A stretch of DNA of 35,775 nt from Syntrophomonadaceae bacterium. GTDB lineage: Bacteria; Bacillota; DSM-12270; Thermacetogeniales; Thermacetogeniaceae. Where the stretch lies: positions 1 to 35,775 of the forward strand of contig DULM01000148.1 in assembly GCA_012840405.1 (NCBI GenBank), read 5' to 3'. The position numbers and the translations under genes are program-made. Of the stretch, positions 28,342-35,775 are shown piece by piece. Under the pieces are notes generated by a model. It was not told the origin of the DNA. It ran no database searches and was given only the letters and a program-made list of their open reading frames with translations. The first letter of the stretch is position 1; the number at the start of each line of letters is the position of its first letter.

Positions 28342-29067
28342 ATGAGGGAGAGGGTTTCATTGTTGTGGCAGGTTCGGTTATGGTTGATACGTCTTTTACA
28401 GAGATTTAGATATCCGTCCCATATCTATTATTTAGGAAATCATGAAGCACTACCGCCTCCTCTGACCAGTGAAGAGGAAGTGGCTTTATTGGGCAAGCTG
28501 GAAACCGGGGATATCACTGTGAGGAATGCCCTTATTGAAAGGAATCTGCGGTTAGTGGTTTATATTGCCCGCAAATTCGATAACACCGGTGTAGGTATTG
28601 AGGACCTGGTCTCTATCGGTACGATTGGACTGATCAAGGCTGTGAACACCTTTAAGCCCCAGCGCAAAATCAAACTGGCTACCTATGCCTCCCGCTGTAT
28701 CGAAAATGAAATTTTAATGCATCTGCGCAGGAGCAATAAGAACAAGGCTGAGGTGTCCTTTGATGAGCCCTTGAATACTGACTGGGACGGTAATGAACTG
28801 CTCCTGTCAGATGTGCTGGGAACAGATAGTGATGTTATTTACCGGCATTTAGAAGAGGAGGTTGACCGGAAACTGCTGCATACCGCTGTCAACAGACTAT
28901 CTCCTAGGGAACGGAAGATAATGGAACTCAGGTTTGGGTTGTCGGGCTCAAGAGAGAAAACCCAAAAAGAAGTGGCAGATCTGCTGGGAATATCACAGTC
29001 TTATATTTCCCGGTTGGAAAAGCGCATTATTAAGAGGTTGCGTAAAGAAATTTGCTGTATGGAATAA
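28342..29067 (+). CDS. sigE: RNA polymerase sporulation sigma factor SigE
   Basis: [69 protein letters not shown]-terminal HTH; N-terminal pro-sequence. ATG 28342 follows AAGGGGGA. Confidence 0.96.
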   Translation: MRERVSLLWQVRLWLIRLLQRFRYPSHIYYLGNHEALPPPLTSEEEVALLGKLETGDITVRNALIERNLRLVVYIARKFDNTGVGIEDLVSIGTIGLIKAVNTFKPQRKIKLATYASRCIENEILMHLRRSNKNKAEVSFDEPLNTDWDGNELLLSDVLGTDSDVIYRHLEEEVDRKLLHTAVNRLSPRERKIMELRFGLSGSREKTQKEVADLLGISQSYISRLEKRIIKRLRKEICCME

Positions 29068-29125
29068 CAATTGCCGGTTATCCCCCTTAATAATTGAATA
29101 ATATTAAAAATGTATAAAAAAGTTC

Positions 29126-29157
29126 TGGGAACCCATAGGGTTCCCATTTTCTTTTTA
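29126..29157 (+). terminator. Rho-independent terminator between sigE and sigG
   Basis: TGGGAACCC-ATA-GGGTTCCCA (29126-29146) followed by TTTTCTTTTTA. Confidence 0.9.
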
Positions 29158-29181
29158 TCAAGGCTGGTTCTGTACCTAATC

Positions 29182-29210
29182 GTATAATTTGAAACATCCC
29201 CGGTAATAAT
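29182..29210 (+). promoter_or_regulatory. Putative sigma-F(/G)-dependent promoter for sigG
   Basis: GTATA (29182-29186), 15-bp spacer, GGTAATAAT (29202-29210), matching GYATA-N15-GGnnAnAnT. Confidence 0.65.
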
Positions 29211-29250
29211 GAAAAACGACCAAAGAATCGCTGGGGAGGAAGCAGGCGGA

Positions 29251-30021
29251 ATGGTAAACAAGGTTGAGATCTGTGGAGTCAACACAGCTAAACTACCAGT
29301 GCTTACCAGTGAAGAGATGAATGAACTATTCTTGAGTGTGAAAGCCGGTGATAAAACAGCAAGAGAAAAACTGATCAAAGGAAACCTGCGCCTGGTACTC
29401 AGTGTGATTCAGAGGTTTACCAATCGGGGGGAATATGTAGATGATCTGTTTCAGGTTGGATGTATTGGTCTGATCAAAGCCATTGATAATTTTGATCTGG
29501 GGCAGAATGTGAAGTTTTCTACCTATGCAGTACCGATGATCATTGGAGAAATTCGGCGTTATCTGCGGGATAACAACCCCATCAGGGTCAGCAGATCCCT
29601 AAGGGATATTGCCTATAAGGCCATTCAGGTGAGGGAAACATTGATCAATAAACACTCCCGGGAACCCAAAATAAATGAGATTGCTGAGGAACTCAATTTA
29701 CCCAGAGAAGAAGTTATTTTTGCCATGGATGCTATTCAAGAACCAGTCAGCCTCTTTGAGCCCATTTATCACGACGCTGGTGACCCCATTTATGTGATGG
29801 ATCAGATCGGTGATGAGAAAAACAATGATCTTAACTGGCTGGAAACAATAGCGATCAGGGAGGCTCTCAGTAAATTGAATAACCGAGAAAAAAGAATCCT
29901 TACTATGCGGTTTTTTGAAGGAAAGACCCAGATGGAGGTAGCCGAAGAAATCGGTATTTCCCAAGCCCAGGTGTCACGGTTGGAGAAAGCTGCATTAAAC
30001 CATATGCGAAAATACATTTAG
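29251..30021 (+). CDS. sigG: RNA polymerase sporulation sigma factor SigG
   Basis: NKVEICGVNTAKLPVLTSEEMNELF closely resembles B. subtilis SigG; sigma-70 regions 2-4. ATG 29251 preferred over the ORF start 29209, which lies inside the predicted promoter. Confidence 0.96.
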   Translation: MVNKVEICGVNTAKLPVLTSEEMNELFLSVKAGDKTAREKLIKGNLRLVLSVIQRFTNRGEYVDDLFQVGCIGLIKAIDNFDLGQNVKFSTYAVPMIIGEIRRYLRDNNPIRVSRSLRDIAYKAIQVRETLINKHSREPKINEIAEELNLPREEVIFAMDAIQEPVSLFEPIYHDAGDPIYVMDQIGDEKNNDLNWLETIAIREALSKLNNREKRILTMRFFEGKTQMEVAEEIGISQAQVSRLEKAALNHMRKYI

Positions 30022-30045
30022 AAAATACATATAGGGGTGATATAT

Positions 30046-30696
30046 ATGGCCCAGCGGAAAATTTGTATTTTACTGCTGCTCTGTTCGCTGCTAACCCTTG
30101 TTTTTTTCAGTACAGCTCTACAGACGAAAACAGCTTATACCCCAGATAACCTGATAAGGCTCCATGTTATCGCCAACAGTGATCACCAGCAGGATCAGGC
30201 AATAAAATACAAGGTGCGGGACTGTATAATCGAAATATTGAGAGAGAAGTTGACAGGGGTGGAAAGCTATCAGGAAGCACGCGAGGTAATAATCAATAGC
30301 CGCCCACAGCTTACTGCTGCTGTTGAGGAAGTTGTAGCTGCTGCTGGAGTAAGCTACCCGGTAAGGTTGGAATACGGCCGGTTCGATTTCCCTCCCAGGG
30401 CTTATGGTAAACTGGTGCTGCCTCAGGGTGAATATGAGGCTGTGAAAGTGGTATTAGGGGATGGCAAAGGTGCCAACTGGTGGTGTGTTCTTTTTCCGCC
30501 CCTCTGTTTTGTTGACATATCGAGCAGTGCTCTGGAAAATGAAGAAAACACAACAATGGAGGTAATGGCAAAGCAGGGAGACGATTCGGTGGTCACTGAA
30601 TCTGTTGATGAAAATAGGGTTGATCTTAATTTCAAGCTATGGGAGTGGCTGAACAGGGATAAGGGCTACCTGGCAAAGCTGAAGGGTTTAAGATAA
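30046..30696 (+). CDS. spoIIR: Stage II sporulation protein R
   Basis: N-terminal signal/TM, NLIRLHVIANSDHQQDQAIKYKVRDCI, YGRFDFPPRAYGKLVLPQGEYEAVKVVLGDGKGANWWCVLFPPLCFVD. ATG 30046 follows GGGGTGAT. Confidence 0.95.
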   Translation: MAQRKICILLLLCSLLTLVFFSTALQTKTAYTPDNLIRLHVIANSDHQQDQAIKYKVRDCIIEILREKLTGVESYQEAREVIINSRPQLTAAVEEVVAAAGVSYPVRLEYGRFDFPPRAYGKLVLPQGEYEAVKVVLGDGKGANWWCVLFPPLCFVDISSSALENEENTTMEVMAKQGDDSVVTESVDENRVDLNFKLWEWLNRDKGYLAKLKGLR

Positions 30697-30715
30697 CAAA
30701 GGAGCACAAAATGCG

Positions 30716-30748
30716 CACCTCCCTCATATATTTATTTTGAGGGAGGTG
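30716..30748 (+). promoter_or_regulatory. Perfect 11-bp inverted repeat covering the SD of the YlmC/YmxH-like gene
   Basis: CACCTCCCTCA (30716-30726) / TGAGGGAGGTG (30738-30748), 11-nt AT-rich loop; the 3' arm contains the GGGAGGTG Shine-Dalgarno. Confidence 0.7.
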
Positions 30749-30754
30749 GTAGCA

Positions 30755-31012
30755 GTGATCAAAATATCTGAACTGCGGCTTCATGATGTGATTAATGTTA
30801 TAGATGGCAGGCGTTTGGGGATGATCAAGGATATTGATATTGATGTGGAAACCGGCCGGGTCAGATCTATTATCTTGCCCGGAAATAACCGGGTGTTTAA
30901 TTTTTTTGCGAAGAGTGAGGAAGTGATCATCCCCTGGGAGAAGATTGTGAAAATAGGTGTAGATGTGATTTTGGTTGAATATTCTGCCACAAATCATCCC
31001 CAACAGAAGTAA
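30755..31012 (+). CDS. YlmC/YmxH-family sporulation protein (PRC-barrel)
   Basis: MIKISELRLHDVINVIDGRRLGMIKDIDIDVETGRVRSIILPG...EEVIIPWEKIVKIGVDVILVE. GTG 30755 preceded by GGGAGGTGG (ORF opens 30737). Confidence 0.88.
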   Translation: MIKISELRLHDVINVIDGRRLGMIKDIDIDVETGRVRSIILPGNNRVFNFFAKSEEVIIPWEKIVKIGVDVILVEYSATNHPQQK

Positions 31013-31095
31013 TCAAAGTGATAGTGATGAAATTCTTCCTTTGGGGAAATTGATCTCCGTTGTAAGATATAAGGGGAGGAAGTGGATAAGACTTC

Positions 31096-31124
31096 AGTCC
31101 CAAATGAAAGATGGGACTTTTTTT
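31096..31124 (+). terminator. Rho-independent terminator upstream of the nrd operon
   Basis: AGTCCCA (31096-31102) / TGGGACT (31112-31118) followed by T7. Confidence 0.88.
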
Positions 31125-31147
31125 GTGGTCAAAGGGGCAGGAATGTT

Positions 31148-31194
31148 ACACTATATGTAGTATAATTAATATTGCATTACCCTATATATTGTTT
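31148..31194 (+). promoter_or_regulatory. Paired NrdR boxes and -10 element of the nrdR-nrdD operon
   Basis: Box 1 ACACTATATGTAGTAT (31148-31163), box 2 ACCCTATATATTGTTT (31179-31194), start-to-start 31 bp; TATAAT at 31161-31166 overlaps box 1. Confidence 0.8.
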
Positions 31195-31235
31195 CTATTC
31201 CTATTATATTCCTATTAAAAGGATGATGAGGACTG

Positions 31236-31700
31236 ATGCGCTGCCCTTTCTGTAGAAAAAGTGAATCAAGGGTTTTAGAGTCTAGAGCGCTGGATAATGG
31301 TTTTACTATCAGGCGCAGGAGGGAATGTACCAGTTGCAGCAGGCGTTTTACGACCTATGAACGAGTGGATGATGTGCCTTTATGGGTGATCAAAAAAGAT
31401 GGCAGGAGGGAACTTTTTAACCGTGACAAGCTCCTGACCGGTATCATGAAGGCATGTGAAAAAAGGCCCGCAGCACTGGAAACCTTATCGGAAATAGTTG
31501 ATAAGATAGAGAGAGAGCTACGCAATCAGCCTGAACATGAGATTCCCAGCAAGATGATCGGGCAGATAGTGATGGATCATCTGCTGAAATTGGACAAGGT
31601 AGCTTATGTTCGTTTTGCTTCTGTTTACAGGGAATTTCAAGATGTGGGAGAGATTCTTGACTGCCTAGAAGAAATGGGTGTCAGAGGGCGCAGACAGTAG
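31236..31700 (+). CDS. nrdR: Transcriptional repressor NrdR
   Basis: MRCPFCRKSESRVLESRALDNGFTIRRRRECTSCSRRFTTYERV (Zn ribbon) plus ATP-cone. Confidence 0.98.
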   Translation: MRCPFCRKSESRVLESRALDNGFTIRRRRECTSCSRRFTTYERVDDVPLWVIKKDGRRELFNRDKLLTGIMKACEKRPAALETLSEIVDKIERELRNQPEHEIPSKMIGQIVMDHLLKLDKVAYVRFASVYREFQDVGEILDCLEEMGVRGRRQ

Positions 31701-31748
31701 TATTTTTGCTAGCGCTTAAAGTAATTTTGATAGAGAGGAGAACCATGG

Positions 31749-33761
31749 TTGTTTACTAAGATTAGAAAAAGAGATGGTAGAGAAGTACCTTTTGATGACT
31801 CTAAAATTACAGATGCGATTTTTCAAGCAGCTCGTGCTGTGGGTGGTGAGGACCGGGAACTGGCGGTTTCCCTTACCCTGCAAGTGCTGCGTGCACTGAA
31901 GCAGAAATACAACGGGCAGATTTTTGGTGTGGAGGATGTCCAGGATGTAGTGGAAAAGGTATTGATTGAAAATGGTCATGCCCGTACCGCCAAGGCCTAT
32001 ATCCTCTACAGGGATAAACGCACTCGTATACGTGAGGCGAAAACCGAGCTGATGGATGTTGTTGAAGATATCATCAGGGAAACTGACCGGGACAATGCCA
32101 ATGTAGGCAATTCTCCTTCAGCCAAAATGCTGCAGATCGCCAGTGCTGCCAGCAGAAATTATTATTTGAACAGGTTGCTGGATGAAGACTATTCTCTGGC
32201 TCACAGGCGGGGGGATATCCACATCCACGATTTAGATTTCTACGCTACCACGATCAATTGCCTACAAATCCCTTTGGATGACCTATTAAGAGAGGGTTTT
32301 GATAATGGCCATGGCTATATCAGGCCTCCCAAACGGCCTGCTTCTGCTACAGCCCTGGCGGCAATCATCCTGCAGAGTTCGCAGAATGATATGTTTGGCG
32401 GCCAGTCTTTCCCCTTTTTCGATAAACAGATGGCTCCCTTTATTGATGGCAACAGTGAGGATGAGGTATATCAGGCCATGGAGGCCTTTGTTTACAATCT
32501 GAACTCTATGCACAGCAGAGCGGGCTCTCAAGTCCCCTTTTCATCCATTAATTTGGGTACAGATACCTCTGAGGCAGGGCGCAAGATCACCCGCAATCTC
32601 CTGCTGGCCTATGAGGCTGGCCTGGGGAAAGGAGAGAACCCCATTTTCCCCAATGTTATTTTCCGGCTGAAAAAAGGGGTCAACTTTAACCCAGAGGACC
32701 CAAATTATGATCTTTTTAAACTGGCGGTGCGGGTGGCCAGCAAGAGATTGAACCCTACTTTCAGCTTTATGGATTCATCTTTCAATAAAGATTATGGTGA
32801 CCAGGTAGCCTATATGGGCTGCCGCACCCGGGTGATGGCCAACCGCAGGGGGCCGGAGGAGACCGCCAGGAGAGGAAATCTTTCCTTCACAACTATCAAT
32901 CTCCCCCGGCTGGCCATCAAAGCTGAGCGAAATTTAAAGAAATTTTATCAGCTGCTGGATGAGATTACAGAACTGGTCATCAATCAGCTTTATCACAGGT
33001 TTAAAGTGCAGTGCAGGCTGCGGGTCAAGGATATCCCCTTTGTTATGGGACAGGGGCTTTATATGGGATCAGAGGATTTAAAACCCGATGACTCCATCGA
33101 ACCAGCTATCGTCAATGGGACCCTTTCTGTTGGGATGATCGGACTGGCAGAAACTCTGGTCGCTTTGACCGGCTACCATCACGGGCAGAATAAGGATTCT
33201 CAAGAACTGGGGCTGGAGATCGTGAAGCACATCAAAGAAAAGGTTGATGAGGCTTGTGAGCGCTTTGATCTAAACTATACCTTTTTGGCAACACCTGCTG
33301 AAGGGCTCGCAGGGAGATTTGTCAAACTGGATAAGAAAGAGTTTGGGATCATTCCTGGAGTAACAGACCGGGAGTATTACACCAATTCATTCCATATCCC
33401 TGTTTATTATCCGATCAGTATGTTCGACAAGGTGAGGCTGGAGGGACCGTACCACAAGTTCTTTAATGCCGGGCATATCAGTTATGTAGAACTGGCGTCA
33501 CCACCTAAGGACAATCCGCAGGCTGTAGAATCTCTGCTCAGGCATATGGCTGAGTGTGATATGGGATATGCCGGTATCAACTATCCGGTGGATTTCTGCT
33601 GCGGCTGCAATCTTTTAGGTGTGTTTAATGATCCCGAATGCCCCCGCTGCGGTTCCACAAATATCCGCCGTGTACGCCGGATTACAGGATATTTAAGCAC
33701 TGTGGACCGCTTTAATGATGGCAAAGTGGCAGAACTGCGTGATCGGGTACCCCACAGTTGA
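31749..33761 (+). CDS. nrdD: Anaerobic (class III) ribonucleoside-triphosphate reductase
   Basis: N-terminal ATP-cone, HIHDLDFYATTINCLQIPL, C-terminal Zn site CCGCN...CPRCGS and glycyl-radical region RITGYLSTVDRFNDGKVAELRDRV. Confidence 0.96.
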   Translation: MFTKIRKRDGREVPFDDSKITDAIFQAARAVGGEDRELAVSLTLQVLRALKQKYNGQIFGVEDVQDVVEKVLIENGHARTAKAYILYRDKRTRIREAKTELMDVVEDIIRETDRDNANVGNSPSAKMLQIASAASRNYYLNRLLDEDYSLAHRRGDIHIHDLDFYATTINCLQIPLDDLLREGFDNGHGYIRPPKRPASATALAAIILQSSQNDMFGGQSFPFFDKQMAPFIDGNSEDEVYQAMEAFVYNLNSMHSRAGSQVPFSSINLGTDTSEAGRKITRNLLLAYEAGLGKGENPIFPNVIFRLKKGVNFNPEDPNYDLFKLAVRVASKRLNPTFSFMDSSFNKDYGDQVAYMGCRTRVMANRRGPEETARRGNLSFTTINLPRLAIKAERNLKKFYQLLDEITELVINQLYHRFKVQCRLRVKDIPFVMGQGLYMGSEDLKPDDSIEPAIVNGTLSVGMIGLAETLVALTGYHHGQNKDSQELGLEIVKHIKEKVDEACERFDLNYTFLATPAEGLAGRFVKLDKKEFGIIPGVTDREYYTNSFHIPVYYPISMFDKVRLEGPYHKFFNAGHISYVELASPPKDNPQAVESLLRHMAECDMGYAGINYPVDFCCGCNLLGVFNDPECPRCGSTNIRRVRRITGYLSTVDRFNDGKVAELRDRVPHS

Positions 33762-33787
33762 TATTTGATAGTAGAAGCTGCTGGTGA

Positions 33788-35254
33788 ATGATCATGGCCG
33801 ATTCCCTGATTTCTCAACTGCCTTCAGTCTCTGCTGCGGGGAGACAGGAAGCAGAAAAAATTATGGAGCGTGTGGAGCAGGGCAGGGGGTGTTTGCTGAA
33901 GACAGATGAGTTGGTGATGCCCCAGAGGAAGAGCGGGGTTGCGGCAACAGAAGCAGTTGGTGAATGGTGCAACAGGCTTCTCTATGGGGATAACCTCCTG
34001 CTGATGGAGGCTCTGTTAACTGGTGATCCTCTGACAGCTTTGCCGCCTCTGCGAGGAAAAATCAACTTGATCTATATAGATCCACCTTTTGCCAGCAGGT
34101 CCAACTACCGGACCTGCTGTACATTAAAGGGAAGGGATGGCAGTTTTACTCTTAAGCAGCAGGCCTATTCTGATACATGGCAGGGTGGGATGGTTGGTTA
34201 CCTCAAAATGCTTTATCCCAGACTGTATCTCATGAGGGAACTGTTAAGTGAAAATGGCTCACTGATTGTACACCTGGATTGGCATGCTGTTCATTATGTT
34301 AAAGTTATCCTTGATGATATTTTTGGCAGTGAAAACTTCCGCAATGAAATCGCCTGGTGCTATGGTGGTGGTGGGGCAGCCAAAAGGACCTATCCCAGAA
34401 AGCATGATCTGCTGTTATGGTATACCAAAAGCGATAATTGGACCTTTAACAGGCAGTTTCGTCCTTATACCCAGGGGACCCTGGAGAGAGGACTCACTGC
34501 CGTTAAGGGGGATAAATATGTGCTCAGGAAAGAAGGGGCTGGATTAGATGATTGGTGGGCTGGCAGAGATGTCCAAAAAATCCTCAGCCCTACAGCCTAT
34601 GAGAATCTCAAGTTCAATACCCAAAAACCAGAGGGACTGCTGAAAAGGATCATCAGAGGGCATTCCTGCCCTGGGGATTTGGTGGCTGATTTTTTCTGTG
34701 GTACAGGGACCACAGGGGCGGTTGCTGAAAAGTTGGGCCGGCGCTGGATTATGGCGGATGCTAGCAGGCTGGCTCTGATAATCGCTTATAAACGCCTGTT
34801 GCAGCAGGGATGCAGGCCCTTTATACAGCAGTCCATTGATGAAATAGAAGTTACACAGGGAGAAAACAGCGGTAAGGATGCTGTCTGTCAACTGGTTTTG
34901 AAGCAACTGATAGTGCAAAACATTTCTGCTGATTGGGATGAGATCCTGCTGGAATTGGGTGGTTTGACCTATTCGACCTTTGACCATTTACCGCTGAGCG
35001 GAGAGACAAAAGAAAAGGTAAAAGAGTTGGCCTTCTCTGATTCCCTGGCATTCCTGGAGTATTGGAGTGTTGACCCTGATTATGATGGGAAAACCTTCCG
35101 CAGCAGATGGCAGTGCTGCCGGGGCAGGGAGGGACGGGTCGACAGCGGGGCAAGGATAGCTGTGCCCAGGGTAACAGGTGTTAGGAGGATCTGTGTCAAA
35201 GCTGTGGATGTTTTCGGTAATGAAAGTGTTGTTTGTGAAACAGTAAATCAATAA
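33788..35254 (+). CDS. Site-specific DNA methyltransferase, beta-class (type III Mod-like), no restriction partner in window
   Basis: Motif IV NLIYIDPPFASRSNY precedes motif I-like LVADFFCGTGTTGAVAEKLGRRWIMAD; RLYLMRELLSENGSLIVHLDWHAVHYVKVILDDIFG is typical of Mod/DNA methylase N4/N6 proteins. Confidence 0.92.
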   Translation: MIMADSLISQLPSVSAAGRQEAEKIMERVEQGRGCLLKTDELVMPQRKSGVAATEAVGEWCNRLLYGDNLLLMEALLTGDPLTALPPLRGKINLIYIDPPFASRSNYRTCCTLKGRDGSFTLKQQAYSDTWQGGMVGYLKMLYPRLYLMRELLSENGSLIVHLDWHAVHYVKVILDDIFGSENFRNEIAWCYGGGGAAKRTYPRKHDLLLWYTKSDNWTFNRQFRPYTQGTLERGLTAVKGDKYVLRKEGAGLDDWWAGRDVQKILSPTAYENLKFNTQKPEGLLKRIIRGHSCPGDLVADFFCGTGTTGAVAEKLGRRWIMADASRLALIIAYKRLLQQGCRPFIQQSIDEIEVTQGENSGKDAVCQLVLKQLIVQNISADWDEILLELGGLTYSTFDHLPLSGETKEKVKELAFSDSLAFLEYWSVDPDYDGKTFRSRWQCCRGREGRVDSGARIAVPRVTGVRRICVKAVDVFGNESVVCETVNQ

Positions 35255-35271
35255 CAAGGGGATAATTTGCC

Positions 35272-35775
35272 ATGAAGCTGCGGATAGCCGGTTTAACAAA
35301 AGAAAGTGTTGTCGATGGGCCTGGGATCAGGTTTGTTGTTTTTGTCCAGGGATGCCCCCATCACTGCCCAGGCTGCCATAACCCCGAAACCTGGGATTTT
35401 ACTGCTGGGAAAGAGCTAACAGTTGATGAACTCTTTGCTCAAATCAAAGATACCCGGCTGCTGCAGGGTGTTACTTTCTCCGGTGGTGAGCCTTTTGCCC
35501 AGGCTGCAGCCCTGGCCTGTTTGGGGAAAAAGGTAAAAGAACTGGGCTTGGATATTGTCACTTATACCGGGTATACTTTTGAAGAGCTTTTGGATATGGC
35601 GAAGAAAAATCAGGATGTGAGAGAACTGCTGGAGATCAGCGATCTGCTGGTGGATGGCCCTTATCTAGCTGAAGAAAGGGATCTAAACTTAGCTTTCCGG
35701 GGTTCGAGAAATCAAAGGATCATTTCTGTTGCCGCATCCCTGAAAGCCAAACGAGCAGTAGAAGCTGTATTATAA
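35272..35775 (+). CDS. nrdG: Anaerobic ribonucleoside-triphosphate reductase activating protein
   Basis: Radical-SAM GCPHHCPGCHNPETWDF, GVTFSGGEPFAQA; ends with TAA exactly at the window end. Confidence 0.95.
   Translation: MKLRIAGLTKESVVDGPGIRFVVFVQGCPHHCPGCHNPETWDFTAGKELTVDELFAQIKDTRLLQGVTFSGGEPFAQAAALACLGKKVKELGLDIVTYTGYTFEELLDMAKKNQDVRELLEISDLLVDGPYLAEERDLNLAFRGSRNQRIISVAASLKAKRAVEAVL

Noticed and set aside
30975-31160. 61-aa plus-strand ORF between the YlmC-like gene and nrdR
   Set aside because: It runs through a rho-independent terminator and into the NrdR-box region; no SD or homology signal.

Overview
This 35.8-kb window looks like a chromosomal segment of an endospore-forming anaerobic Firmicute (Clostridia/Peptococcaceae-like). 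All supported genes are on the + strand. Order: MBL-fold hydrolase 3' end, hisS, aspS, 6S RNA, a phenylacetate-CoA ligase/ACT/MetE-like/MpsC-like cluster, a tandem structured-RNA region, a Zn-dependent alcohol dehydrogenase, a complete dcw cell-wall/division cluster (mraZ to ftsZ), spoIIGA-sigE-sigG-spoIIR, a YlmC/YmxH-like gene, and nrdR-nrdD-[DNA methyltransferase]-nrdG. Most of it is core genome. The strongest possibly undescribed signal is a pair of ~105-nt structured repeats at 7054-7281 upstream of the alcohol dehydrogenase. Each copy can form a small pseudoknot followed by a 21-22-bp hairpin, and substitutions between the copies are compensatory. Other noteworthy points are two NrdR boxes 31 bp apart ahead of the nrd operon, a beta-class DNA methyltransferase inside that operon, a three/four-copy MraZ operator, promoter-like signals for spoIIGA and sigG, and a perfect inverted repeat covering the Shine-Dalgarno of the YlmC-like gene. 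No mobile elements, CRISPR arrays, tRNAs or rRNAs were seen. All calls were made by eye, without database searches or folding software.
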